A stretch of DNA of 64,000 nt, taken from contig CAYJMG010000020.1 of the NCBI GenBank assembly GCA_964371355.1, positions 1 to 64,000 on the forward strand, written 5' to 3'. The DNA comes from JACRBR01 sp964371355. GTDB lineage: Bacteria > Chloroflexota > Dehalococcoidia > DSTF01 > JACRBR01. This document shows positions 1 through 7,356 of the stretch, piece after piece. Under the pieces are notes generated by a model that worked only from the letters and a program-made list of their open reading frames with translations, was not told where the DNA came from and made no database searches. The position numbers and the translations under genes are program-made. Within the stretch, counting starts at the first letter, position 1. Every line of letters begins with the position of its first letter.

Positions 1-94
1 CCCCGGATCGCTCGTCGATCCCTCTGCCGGTACTATTTCAACACCCTGCTAACTGGGAGCTACATCTAGCCCATCTGTCCACTGTGAACTACGC

Positions 95-820
95 CTACCA
101 ATGCACCCAGACCGGCATGCCGATCTCGGCGAAGGCGAACACCGCCTCGGCCTCGCCGGTGCGGATGCAGCCGTTGCTGACACGCCCGGTCGAGGGGTCG
201 ACGACGGCGCCGTTCGCGTCCTTCAGGAACGAGTGGAAGCCGTTGGCCTTGGTTTCGTCGAAGCCCACCCAGTGGCTGATGTAGGTGTCGTACGGGGGAT
301 CGTATGCCAGCTCCTCGATCTTGCTGTTCACGTAGAACAGCCCAGTCTGGGTCGATGCGTACTCGCCCGTGTCCACCTGCTCGCCGACGCCCACGGGCGC
401 GATCTCACGCACGACGGTCGCGCCGTCCATCAGGCGCACGACGTATGTTGTCACGTCCACGTTGATCCACCGGCCTTCGGCCGGAGCTGTGCTGCCGTCG
501 GAGGCGCGCGGCGCCGGGGTCTCGGTCGGCGCGACAGCGGGCTCGTCCGCGGGTTCGTCCTCATCGATGGGCACGGGCGTCTCGGTCGCAGCCGGCCCAT
601 CGACGGCCGCCGCTGTCGTGGGCGACACGGCGGGCGGCGTCGCCGGCTTGCCGCCGACGGGCGGCGTCCGCGCCGCGCTGGTCGCCGAAGCGAGGGGCTC
701 GATGGTCACGCCGGCCACGCGCGCGTCGGATCCGGACCCGCAGGCCGCGGCGAATGACCACGCGAGGAGCGCGATAGAAACGAGCGTGATGGCCCGGGGC
801 CATGAAGGCGTCGACATCAT
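95..820 (-). CDS. L,D-transpeptidase (YkuD-type) lipoprotein
   Basis: Predicted cell-envelope L,D-transpeptidase, a family that forms 3-3 peptidoglycan cross-links or anchors proteins through an acyl-enzyme on a cysteine. The 241-aa product has an N-terminal hydrophobic stretch ending in a lipobox-like AAAC (Cys27), then a Pro/Thr/Ala-rich linker to about residue 110. The catalytic domain follows, with His196 and the C-terminal SNGCIR motif (Cys218), which is the family signature. An in-frame upstream GTG/ATG-type extension to 874 lacks lipoprotein character, so I start at the ATG pair 820/817; no clear Shine-Dalgarno separates them. It lies just downstream of the sigma/anti-sigma pair on the same strand, with a 57-nt gap. 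The catalytic motif is clear; the physiological substrate is not. Confidence 0.85.
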   Translation of the reverse strand: MMSTPSWPRAITLVSIALLAWSFAAACGSGSDARVAGVTIEPLASATSAARTPPVGGKPATPPAVSPTTAAAVDGPAATETPVPIDEDEPADEPAVAPTETPAPRASDGSTAPAEGRWINVDVTTYVVRLMDGATVVREIAPVGVGEQVDTGEYASTQTGLFYVNSKIEELAYDPPYDTYISHWVGFDETKANGFHSFLKDANGAVVDPSTGRVSNGCIRTGEAEAVFAFAEIGMPVWVHW

Positions 821-877
821 GGCATGATGACGGCTTTCCCCGAGGGAGGCGAATCTCGCGCGGTGACGGGCCATCGC

Positions 878-1720
878 TCAGTCCACCGAGGCTCGCAGCA
901 CCGTCTCGCCGGTGTGCTTCGTAACGTCACCCGCCGGCTCGACGCTGACGGCGAAGCCCTCGATTGGCCCTGTCTCGCCGGGGTCGATCGCGAGGTCCCG
1001 GACGATCAGCCGTCCGTTCCCGTCCTCGTCCACGTCGAACCGGCCGCCGACGATCCAGTCGTTCTCGTACACCAGCCACATGCAGTAGCGTTTGCCTTCG
1101 GGAAGCGGCGGCAGCGCGCGCGCCACGAGCGCGCCCATCTGCGCCGTGCGGCTCCACACATAGCGGCCTGTCGCGTCGGGCGCCGCTTCCGTGCCGCTCA
1201 TCGCCAGCCGCACGACGTCGTCCTGCGACACGATCTCGGTGACGGCGTCCGACGCCAGCAGATCCTGGCGCCGCTCCTCCGACATCTGTACGAGCTGTGT
1301 GCTGGCGGTGGCGTACTTCTCTGCCTGCTCGGTCGCGCCTGCTTCGACGAGGGTGTTCTCGTCGCGGAGATCGTTGACCTCGATCTGCAGGTACGCGCCC
1401 CACGCTACCAGCCCCGCGCCAAGCGTGATCGCAGCGGCGGCCGCCACGGGCCACAGGCGCAACCCGCGCTGCCGTTGCGGCCGTCCGTCGGCGAGCACCG
1501 CCGCGCCCGCCAGCACCTTCGCCTTCAGGGACGCGCTGGCGGCCTGCAGCGACACGCCCAGCGCCAGTGACGCCGCGGCCGCGCGCGCGTCCTGCGCCAG
1601 CGGGTCGCAGGCGTCGCACGTGGCCATATGACGCTCGAATTCACGCGCTTCGTCCACGTCCAGCGCGCCCAGCGCCCACGCGTCGATGTTCTCCCGGACG
1701 CCCTCGCAGTCCATTATCAA
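878..1720 (-). CDS. Anti-sigma factor, RskA-like, zinc-binding N-terminus
   Basis: Membrane-bound anti-sigma factor predicted to sequester the ECF sigma factor encoded directly upstream. The N-terminus carries the zinc-binding anti-sigma motif HxxxCxxC (His31, Cys35, Cys38). One transmembrane helix lies around residues 88-110. The C-terminal extracytoplasmic part resembles the anti-sigma-K (RskA) sensor domain, with a typical LPPLPEGKRYCMWLVYEN stretch. Its ATG overlaps the sigma stop codon by 4 nt, the usual translationally coupled arrangement. A second ATG two codons in is also possible. Length 280 aa is normal. The inducing signal is unknown; release probably involves proteolysis, as in RskA/RsgI families (family knowledge). 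Confidence 0.9.
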   Translation of the reverse strand: MIMDCEGVRENIDAWALGALDVDEAREFERHMATCDACDPLAQDARAAAASLALGVSLQAASASLKAKVLAGAAVLADGRPQRQRGLRLWPVAAAAAITLGAGLVAWGAYLQIEVNDLRDENTLVEAGATEQAEKYATASTQLVQMSEERRQDLLASDAVTEIVSQDDVVRLAMSGTEAAPDATGRYVWSRTAQMGALVARALPPLPEGKRYCMWLVYENDWIVGGRFDVDEDGNGRLIVRDLAIDPGETGPIEGFAVSVEPAGDVTKHTGETVLRASVD

Positions 1721-2319
1721 CGGCCTCGGTTACTCCCCCTGCGCTCTTCCAGCGCAACCCGCATCTTCTGCATGCCCAGCCGGATCCGCGTCTTCACCGT
1801 CCCCAGCGGTTGTCCCAGCTTGTTCGCGATCTCCTGCTGTGTCAGCCCGCCGAAGTACGCCAACTGGATCGCCAGCTTCTGCTCGGGCGGCAGCACCTCC
1901 ATCGCTCCTCGCACCGCCGCGCGCTCGTCAGACAGCACCGTCGCGAGCGCCGGGTCATCGCGGTCGTTGCCGCTGGGCAGCACGTCCTCCTCGTCCTCGG
2001 CTGCCGGCAGCGCCTCGTGACGCAGCCGCCGGCCCCTGCTCCGCCGCTCGTCGATCGAGCGGTTGCGTGTGACGCTCATCAGCCACGTCACGAACTTGCC
2101 GCGGCTCAGGTCGAACTGCTCCGGCCTGCGCCAGACGCGCAGAAACACGTCCTGCGTGACGTCCTCGGCCACGTACGTGTCGCCGACGACGCGCAGCGAG
2201 ACGGAGTACACGAGATCCCCGTAACGGTCGTAGAGCGCCTCGAATGCGCCCAGGTCCCGCCGCACCAGGCGGTCCATCAACTCGTCGTCACGGAGGCCCG
2301 TGTAGTCCACGCGCTCCAT
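1717..2319 (-). CDS. ECF-type RNA polymerase sigma factor (SigK-like)
   Basis: Alternative sigma factor of the extracytoplasmic-function type, 200 aa. Sigma region 2 spans roughly residues 20-95 (with the VTQDVFLRVWRRPEQFD and WLMSVTRNRSIDERR helices). Region 4 spans about 135-190 (PEQKLAIQLAYFGGLTQQEIA helix-turn-helix, then GTVKTRIRLGMQKMR). Region 3 is absent, as expected for ECF factors. Coupling to an RskA-like anti-sigma downstream suggests the SigK group. No experimentally known regulon follows from sequence, but the L,D-transpeptidase next in line would fit an envelope-stress role (inference). Confidence 0.93.
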   Translation of the reverse strand: MERVDYTGLRDDELMDRLVRRDLGAFEALYDRYGDLVYSVSLRVVGDTYVAEDVTQDVFLRVWRRPEQFDLSRGKFVTWLMSVTRNRSIDERRSRGRRLRHEALPAAEDEEDVLPSGNDRDDPALATVLSDERAAVRGAMEVLPPEQKLAIQLAYFGGLTQQEIANKLGQPLGTVKTRIRLGMQKMRVALEERRGSNRGR

Positions 2320-2418
2320 CTCCGATACGTCCCGGCCCGCCCGGGGGATTCGGTGTCCGTGCCGATCTTAGCAGCCGGCCCTTCGGGCGCAGACGCCCGA
2401 ACCTGGAGTGCCGGGGCC

Positions 2419-2599
2419 GTGGCGACATTGCTCGGCAGTTTCGGGTTGTTGGCGGTCAGATCCCCTCTTGGTGGCGACATTGCTCGGCAGTTTCGGGTGG
2501 TCGGCGGTCGGGTCCCTCCTTGGTGGCGACATTGCTCGGCAGTTTCGGGTGGTCGGCGGTCGGGTCCCTCCTTGGTGGCGACATTGCTCGGCAGTTTCG
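2419..2599. repeat. 52-bp tandem direct repeat, 3.5 copies
   Basis: Units begin at 2419, 2471, 2523 and 2575 with an exact 52-bp period. The second and third units are identical over the whole unit. The first differs at several positions in its second half, and the fourth breaks off after 25 bases. Every unit begins with GTGGCGACATTGCTCGGCAG. There is no unique spacer between units, so this is not a CRISPR array. A diverged single copy of the core is found at 46965-46986 downstream of aspS. Confidence 0.95.
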
Positions 2600-2694
2600 C
2601 CGCAGGCGGGCCGCTTCCCACCGCGTCCTCGGGTGCGGTCCACGCCCGCGGGCCTGGTGCGCCATTCGGGAGCGTAGGGAGATCGGCGCCGGAT

Positions 2695-2719
2695 CTCCAA
2701 GCGGGCCAGATCACATTCG
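2695..2719. repeat. 3' block of dispersed element, copy 1
   Basis: Twenty bases starting CTCCAAGCGGGCCAGATCAC are repeated exactly at 47244-47263, in the same orientation and again downstream of the ATTGCTCGGCAGTTT core. About 45 bases before the shared block also look related (a gagc-taggg-ag-tc pattern in both). The spacing between the core and this block is about 95 bp here and about 258 bp at the other copy. This suggests one repeat family with an expanded or replaced middle. Confidence 0.75.
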
Positions 2720-2788
2720 AGAAAAAGAAGGCAAGCTGGGGCTTGGAGCGGCGGTCACCGGTGAGGGAGCCATGGCAGACGGCCGGCG

Positions 2789-3274
2789 TTAGCCGCCGGG
2801 CTGGGCGCCGGGCAGGACCGCCTGGATCGTCACGTCGGTCGAGAGGAGGGTCGTCGGATCGTCGCCCGGCCGCCCGAAGGCGATGATCCGGTCGGAGGAG
2901 CGCACGTCCTGCAGCCGCACAGTGCCGCCGCCCGCGCGCTTGATCGTCGTCGCCGGGCTGAGCACGATCCGCGTGAACTTCGCGTCGCCCGTCGGCTTGA
3001 TGTCGATGGTCCGTGCCTGCACGTCCACCGCTCCCACCACCCCCTGCACCTCGATCGCGGCAGTCGGCGTCGGATCCGCCGATGGAGCGGACGCCGACTG
3101 CGCCGGCGTGACAGCGGCCGTCTGCGCGGGCTGTGTGCCGGCGACGGTCGGCGGGACGGCTGGCGCTGTGGGCTCGGCGTCGTCGCCGCCCCCGCATGCC
3201 GCGGCCATGGCCGGAAGTGTTGCCGCGAGCGCGAGAGCGATCAGCACCAGGCGTGGCGCGCGCTTACTTCTCAT
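2789..3274 (-). CDS. Small lipoprotein with DUF5666-like domain
   Basis: 161-aa predicted lipoprotein of unknown function. The signal segment ends in a lipobox (MAAAC, Cys27), followed by a Thr/Pro/Ala-rich linker to about residue 72. A compact C-terminal domain follows, with the pattern GVVGAVDVQARTIDI ... TRIVLSPATTI ... VRLQDVRSSDRI, resembling the small beta-barrel DUF5666/OB-like domains of secreted proteins. Its 5' end overlaps the 3' end of the universal stress protein gene by 11 nt, so the two are probably co-transcribed. The domain assignment is tentative. Confidence 0.75.
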   Translation of the reverse strand: MRSKRAPRLVLIALALAATLPAMAAACGGGDDAEPTAPAVPPTVAGTQPAQTAAVTPAQSASAPSADPTPTAAIEVQGVVGAVDVQARTIDIKPTGDAKFTRIVLSPATTIKRAGGGTVRLQDVRSSDRIIAFGRPGDDPTTLLSTDVTIQAVLPGAQPGG

Positions 3275-4163
3275 CGGGCCGGATAAGCAACACGGGCGCG
3301 TGTCCCTGGAGCAGGCGGTCCGCCGTGCTCCCCAGCGCCGCCCGCGCCAGCCCGGCCCGCGCGTGCGTGGTCATCACCACCAGGTCCACCTTCTGCTCGT
3401 CGATGAAGTCCAGCAGCCCGTCGGCGATGGCGCCGCGCACGACGAACGCCTCGACCTTCGCGTCCTTGATGAGTTGCTCCTGGCCGCGAAGGTACTCCTT
3501 CGCCCCCTTCTCCAGCTCTTCGTCGACCTGCGGCACGTACGCGTCGGGCAGGGTGTACGGGTAGGCCTGCACGGCCCAGCGCACGCCTCGCACCAGGACG
3601 ACGCTTGCTTCCGTCGCCTTCGCCAGGGCGCCGGCGATCGGTACCGCCTGCTCGGAAAGCTTCGACCCGTCGAGCGGCACCATGATCTTCTTGATTTCCG
3701 CGCCGGGCCGCTGTTGTTCCAGCAGCTTCGGCCCGACCGCCAGGACCGGCGCCCGCGACTGTCGCAGCAGCCGCCCCGCGGTGCTGCCATACAGCCAGCG
3801 CGAGACCCCCGACCGTCCGTGCGTCGCGATCGCGATCGCGCGCGCTTCCGTCTCCTGCGCCGTCATGAGTATCTCCTCCGCGGCGTCGCCCGGCCGTACG
3901 ACCACGCGCACTCGGTCCGCGTCGGGCAGCTTCGCCTTCAGGCCGTTCAGGTACTCGGTGAAGTAGCGGTCGGCCGACTCCGTGACCTCCAGCGACAAGG
4001 ACGGGAACGTCGCCGCCAGGTCCGTGTCGGTGCCCTCCCACACGGTCACCAGGATCAGGTGGGTGTGCAGCTTGCTGGCCAGCGCGCTCGCGTATGGCAG
4101 CGCCCCTTCGGCCAGCTCCGAGCCATCCAGCGGGACGAGAATGGGCCCGTGGTCCAGCATCAT
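3264..4163 (-). CDS. Universal stress protein, tandem UspA domains
   Basis: 299-aa cytoplasmic protein with two UspA repeats, about residues 1-145 and 157-297. Each begins with an IxVPLDGS strand and ends with the ATP-binding glycine motif (THGRSGVSRWLYGSTAGRLL in the first, THARAGLARAALGSTADRLL in the second). The first matches the consensus G-2x-G-9x-G-S/T. The second has Ala in place of the first Gly, so the domains may differ in nucleotide binding. The start codon is one of two adjacent ATGs. It overlaps the lipoprotein gene downstream. Role: general stress tolerance; the specific signal is unknown. Confidence 0.93.
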   Translation of the reverse strand: MMLDHGPILVPLDGSELAEGALPYASALASKLHTHLILVTVWEGTDTDLAATFPSLSLEVTESADRYFTEYLNGLKAKLPDADRVRVVVRPGDAAEEILMTAQETEARAIAIATHGRSGVSRWLYGSTAGRLLRQSRAPVLAVGPKLLEQQRPGAEIKKIMVPLDGSKLSEQAVPIAGALAKATEASVVLVRGVRWAVQAYPYTLPDAYVPQVDEELEKGAKEYLRGQEQLIKDAKVEAFVVRGAIADGLLDFIDEQKVDLVVMTTHARAGLARAALGSTADRLLQGHAPVLLIRPDEK

Positions 4164-4248
4164 GCCTCCTCCAACGTCGTGCCGGCCGGAGCGCCCGGCC
4201 CGGGTTCATCGCGGCCAGTGTACCGGGGCGCCCTCGCCGCGCCGGGGG

Positions 4249-5334
4249 TCACACGACACCTTCCTCTGTGCTGTTCGGCCCCACGGCCGGCGCCAGCCGC
4301 TCTTCGCGCGACTTGAGCGCGACGCCGGCGGCAGATGGCCGGGTGTCGCCGTGCGCCTCTCCGACGATCTCGAAGCCCAGGTCGCGGATCATCGCGACAT
4401 CGTCCTCGGGCCGCTGGCCCTTCGCGGTCAGGTAGTCGCCGATGAAGATGGAGTTCGCCACCAGCAGGCCCATGGGCTGCAGCGACCGCAGGTGGTGCTC
4501 GCGTCCGCCCGCGATGCGGACCTCCCTGTCGGGGTTCATCAGCCGCATCAGGCTCAGGATCTTCAGGCACCGCGCCGGCGTCAGCGACCAGCGCTCCGCC
4601 AGCGGTGTCCCCGGGATGGGGATGAGGAAGTTCACGGGGATCGAGTCGACGCCGATGCGGCGCAGCTCCAGCGCCACCTCCACGATGTCGTCGTCGGTCT
4701 CGCCCATGCCGAACAGCGCGCCGCAGCACGGCGACAGCCCCTGCTCCTTCACGACGCCCACCGTCTGGACGCGGTCCGCGTACGTGTGGGTCGAGCAGAT
4801 GTCGCCGTAGAAGGCCTCGCTGGTGTTCAGGTTGTGGTTGTACGCATCGACGCCCGCCGCGCGCAGCTCGGCCGCTTGCCGGTCCTCCAGCAGCCCCAGG
4901 CACGCGCAGATCTCGGTGTCCGGCAGCGCGCCACGCACCTCGCGCACCGCAGCGGCGATGTGTCCGACGTCGGCGTCGCTGGGCCCCCGGCCCGAGGCCA
5001 CGAGGCACACCCGCCGCGCGCCGAACTCGTGCCCGCGGAGGGCCGCCGTCAGGATGTCCTGGCCCGACAGCAGGTTGTACTTGTCGATCCCGGCCTTCGA
5101 GAGCTTGGACTGCGAGCAGTAGTGGCAGTCCTCGGGGCAGATGCCGCTCTTGATGTTCACCAGGAAGTTGACCTTGACCCTGTTGCCGAAGAAGTGACGC
5201 CGCAGCCGGTGCGCCGCCGCCACGATCGCGGGCATCTCCGCATCGGGCGCGGCGAGGATGGCCAGGCCGTCGGCGCGGCTGAGGGCGTCGCCTGCCAGCG
5301 CCCGTTCCGCCATCGCCATCCAGTCAGCGGTCAT
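4249..5334 (-). CDS. bioB: Biotin synthase
   Basis: Radical SAM enzyme that inserts sulfur into dethiobiotin to make biotin. The 361-aa product carries the CxxxCxxC cluster motif in ICPEDCHYCSQS (Cys66, Cys70, Cys73). It also has the family segments YNHNLNTSEAFY, GMGETDDDIVEVA and NFLIPIPGTPL, with the auxiliary [2Fe-2S]-site arginine/cysteine context. The ATG at 5334 is preferred over a GTG at 5388, because the extra 18 residues are Arg/Pro-rich and unlike BioB. No other biotin gene is adjacent. The C-terminal extension of about 30 residues is unremarkable. Confidence 0.96.
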   Translation of the reverse strand: MTADWMAMAERALAGDALSRADGLAILAAPDAEMPAIVAAAHRLRRHFFGNRVKVNFLVNIKSGICPEDCHYCSQSKLSKAGIDKYNLLSGQDILTAALRGHEFGARRVCLVASGRGPSDADVGHIAAAVREVRGALPDTEICACLGLLEDRQAAELRAAGVDAYNHNLNTSEAFYGDICSTHTYADRVQTVGVVKEQGLSPCCGALFGMGETDDDIVEVALELRRIGVDSIPVNFLIPIPGTPLAERWSLTPARCLKILSLMRLMNPDREVRIAGGREHHLRSLQPMGLLVANSIFIGDYLTAKGQRPEDDVAMIRDLGFEIVGEAHGDTRPSAAGVALKSREERLAPAVGPNSTEEGVV

Positions 5335-5475
5335 AGCGATTCCCAACTGCGCCCGTTGCGCGGGCTTTCGAGCCGGCGCCAGTCTCACAGACGCGCCATG
5401 GCGGACGCGTGGCGCCGCCTCGCGCGTAGTGTTCGTGAGTGAGCTAATACCGTCAAGCGGGATCGGGCGGACGTG

Positions 5476-5519
5476 CGGAAGCCAGCGTCATGCTGGTGGC
5501 GGGGTGACGCTGGCTTCCG
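5476..5519. repeat. Perfect 15-bp inverted repeat (hairpin)
   Basis: The arm CGGAAGCCAGCGTCA (5476-5490) pairs with TGACGCTGGCTTCCG (5505-5519) around a 14-nt loop. No T-run follows on either strand, so it is not an obvious intrinsic terminator. Its position upstream of both divergent genes allows either a regulator-binding palindrome or an RNA hairpin. Confidence 0.85.
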
Positions 5520-5648
5520 TCCTGTTGGAGGGGATTAGGTTGGCGGCTCTCCCCGATCACAACATCGGACGCGTCCGCGGGATCCGAACCCCTTTCCGCC
5601 CGTTTTCTCCAGGTCCCACGGCCTCGCCCGCAGCCCATCTCCCGAAGC

Positions 5649-5657
5649 TGATACAAT
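5649..5657 (+). promoter_or_regulatory. Putative extended -10 promoter element
   Basis: TGATACAAT matches an extended -10 (TG-N-TACAAT) and lies 37 nt upstream of the ATG at 5695. No good -35 hexamer is found 16-18 nt further upstream, which is tolerated for extended -10 promoters. The same TACAAT hexamer recurs at 6732-6737 ahead of the next gene and at 54091-54096. Confidence 0.4.
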
Positions 5658-5694
5658 GGCCCGGTTTGGAGTTGGACACAGGCATGGACCCCGC

Positions 5695-6666
5695 ATGAGT
5701 GTGTTTTCCAGCCCGGAAGCGCGGGCTGCTGTCCTCAGACACCCCTTCTTCCTGGCCGGACTGTCTGTCGTCGTCCTCCTGGGCCTCATCGCCGGCCTGC
5801 TCGTCCTCTTCGATAGCGTCCGCGGCGACAGTGGCGCCGGCGAGCCGACGGTCGTCGTCGCGCCGGCCGGCACCTCGACCGTCGGCCCCGTCAGCAAGAC
5901 CGCGTCAGCTTCGGGTGTCCTGGGGACGACCAGGGTCGTGACCACTGTGCGCGTCGCCCCCGGCAAGACCTCGCCCGTCCGGGGCACGCTGCCCTCCGGC
6001 CGCGACGTCGAGATCGACGCCCGCACGACCGACGCGAACTGGTTCCGCATCGTCTTCCCGCCCGAGTCCGAGCTGCACGGCTGGGTCGACGCTGAGGACC
6101 TGGAGATCGCTGGCGACCCCTCCGCGCTGGTCATCGCCACCGCCGAGCCGCCCGTGATCGTCGAGCTTCCCACGGAGCCGCCGGAGGTGCAAACGGCCGT
6201 CGCCGAGACGCAGATCGCCCTTGCGAACACGACCGAGACGCCCACGCCCACCGGGACGCCGGGAGCGGAGATCCCGGACCTCGTCGTCGGCACGTCGCCT
6301 GTCATCCAGGGTGGCAAGCTGTTCGTCACCGTCGTGAACCAGGGCACCGGCGACGCCACCGGCGACCTCGTCGTCGCCGTGTTCAACGCCGACGGCACCG
6401 CGCTCATCGCCGGCGCCACACTGCCGAACTTCACGCTTCCGGCCGGCCGCAGCATCGATGTCGGCACGAACTACGTGATCAACGAGAGCCAGACGCTGCT
6501 GCTGATCGTGGATCCGAACGGCACGATCGAGGAATCGGACAACTTCAACAACCGCATCACCGTGGCCATCGCCGTCGGCAACGAGCCCTCGCCGGAGGAT
6601 CCGTTCGCCACACCCACCGTCGAAGGCGAGCCGTCTCCCGAGGAAGCGCCGCCGATTACCGAGTAG
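5695..6666 (+). CDS. Membrane-anchored protein with SH3-like and CARDB domains
   Basis: 323-aa predicted extracytoplasmic protein of unknown function held by one N-terminal transmembrane helix (about residues 13-36). An SH3-like segment follows (about 85-145, RVAPGKTSPVRGTLPSG ... WFRIVFPP ... GWVDAEDLEI). Then come a Thr/Pro linker and a CARDB-type beta-sandwich (about 200-300), recognisable from LVVGTSPVIQGGKLFVTVVN, GDATGDLVVAVF and DPNGTIEESDNFNN. The ATG at 5695 is preferred over one at 5656, because the latter overlaps the putative -10. SH3/CARDB combinations usually bind cell wall or other proteins; no enzymatic motif is visible. Confidence 0.82.
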   Translation: MSVFSSPEARAAVLRHPFFLAGLSVVVLLGLIAGLLVLFDSVRGDSGAGEPTVVVAPAGTSTVGPVSKTASASGVLGTTRVVTTVRVAPGKTSPVRGTLPSGRDVEIDARTTDANWFRIVFPPESELHGWVDAEDLEIAGDPSALVIATAEPPVIVELPTEPPEVQTAVAETQIALANTTETPTPTGTPGAEIPDLVVGTSPVIQGGKLFVTVVNQGTGDATGDLVVAVFNADGTALIAGATLPNFTLPAGRSIDVGTNYVINESQTLLLIVDPNGTIEESDNFNNRITVAIAVGNEPSPEDPFATPTVEGEPSPEEAPPITE

Positions 6667-6797
6667 GACGCCCGGACCTGCCGCATAACGCCGCCACGCG
6701 CGGGCCATAGCGGCGCCCCGTGGCGGGCCGGTACAATGGGCCAACTCCGCCGAACTATCGTTCGACATCATCAGCGTTAGCGGTGAAGGATCACCGG

Positions 6798-7343
6798 ATG
6801 ACGACGACCGTTTCCCGGTTGCGATCGGATTTGCGCACCAGCCGCGATGGCCTCTTCGCGGCGATTCGCGGCCTGACCGAAGAGCAGTTCCGCCATGTCC
6901 CGCAGGGCGAGACGTGGTGCATCGCCGCGCACCTCGCCCATCTCCTGCGCGTCGAGCGCATCTTCACGGAACGCGTACACGCGGCCCTCGCCGAGGACGA
7001 GCCCTTCGTGAAGGGCGGCGCCGCGCTTGGCAACGACGACGACCCGGGGCTGTCACAGCGTCTCGCCGTGCCGCAGATCATCCACGGCATGCTGAACGCA
7101 CGCCGCGACCTGGAGGTGGCGCTGGACGCCTGCGACGACGCCGTGCTCGACCTCCGGGCCATCCGCCACGAGACTCGTGGCCGCATGACGCTGGAGGCGA
7201 TGGTCGTCAAGATGGCGCAGCACGAAGACGAGCATCGGCTGGAGATCGCGAAGCTGGTCAAGCAGGCGCCGCCTTCGGCGCGGGTACGTCCGGCGCCCGT
7301 GCCTCCGGCAGGCGTAACCATCCCCCTGGCGCGGCGTTCATGA
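6798..7343 (+). CDS. DinB-family protein (putative metal-dependent)
   Basis: 181-aa four-helix-bundle protein of the DinB/YfiT superfamily, often metal-binding and sometimes thiol-transferase-like. The expected histidines are present in WCIAAHLAHLLRVE (first helix region) and in HEDEHRLEI near residue 150. The ATG at 6798 is chosen because AAGGA lies at 6785-6790 and the domain begins directly after it. A TACAAT -10-like hexamer lies at 6732-6737. The gene ends 13 nt before dnaG. The substrate is unknown. Confidence 0.8.
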   Translation: MTTTVSRLRSDLRTSRDGLFAAIRGLTEEQFRHVPQGETWCIAAHLAHLLRVERIFTERVHAALAEDEPFVKGGAALGNDDDPGLSQRLAVPQIIHGMLNARRDLEVALDACDDAVLDLRAIRHETRGRMTLEAMVVKMAQHEDEHRLEIAKLVKQAPPSARVRPAPVPPAGVTIPLARRS

Positions 7344-7356
7344 GGATAGGGCTGAC

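Larger units (their letters stand above)
2320..2788. other. 469-nt intergenic region with repeat element
   Basis: No convincing gene. The region separates the sigma gene from the small lipoprotein gene on the same strand. It holds the 52-bp tandem repeat (2419-2599) and a downstream block (2695-2719) that recurs at 47.2 kb. Long open frames across the repeat on both strands have no recognisable domain. Because 52 is not a multiple of three, successive units are read in rotating frames, which argues against coding. A TAAGAT hexamer on the minus strand at 2369-2374 could be part of the sigma operon promoter, but no matching -35 is evident. Confidence 0.6.
5335..5694. other. Divergent intergenic region, 360 nt
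   Basis: Lies between the minus-strand bioB and the plus-strand CARDB gene, so it should hold both promoters. It contains a perfect 15-bp inverted repeat (5476-5490 with 5505-5519) and an extended -10-like TGATACAAT at 5649-5657. A short stretch at 5569-5585 resembles a tRNA T-arm on the minus strand, but no cloverleaf can be drawn. No gene is supported here. Confidence 0.6.

Noticed and set aside
2419..2599. CRISPR array
   Set aside because: Units are contiguous with a fixed 52-bp period and no variable spacers; no cas genes in the window.
2277..3197. Long open frames across the 2.4-kb repeat region on both strands
   Set aside because: They overlap the small lipoprotein gene and the repeat, have Arg/Pro-rich composition, and the repeat rotates reading frame with each unit.
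5565..5640. tRNA gene on the minus strand
   Set aside because: A T-arm-like GGTTCGGATCC is present, but the loop lacks the conserved A and no acceptor, D or anticodon stems can be formed.
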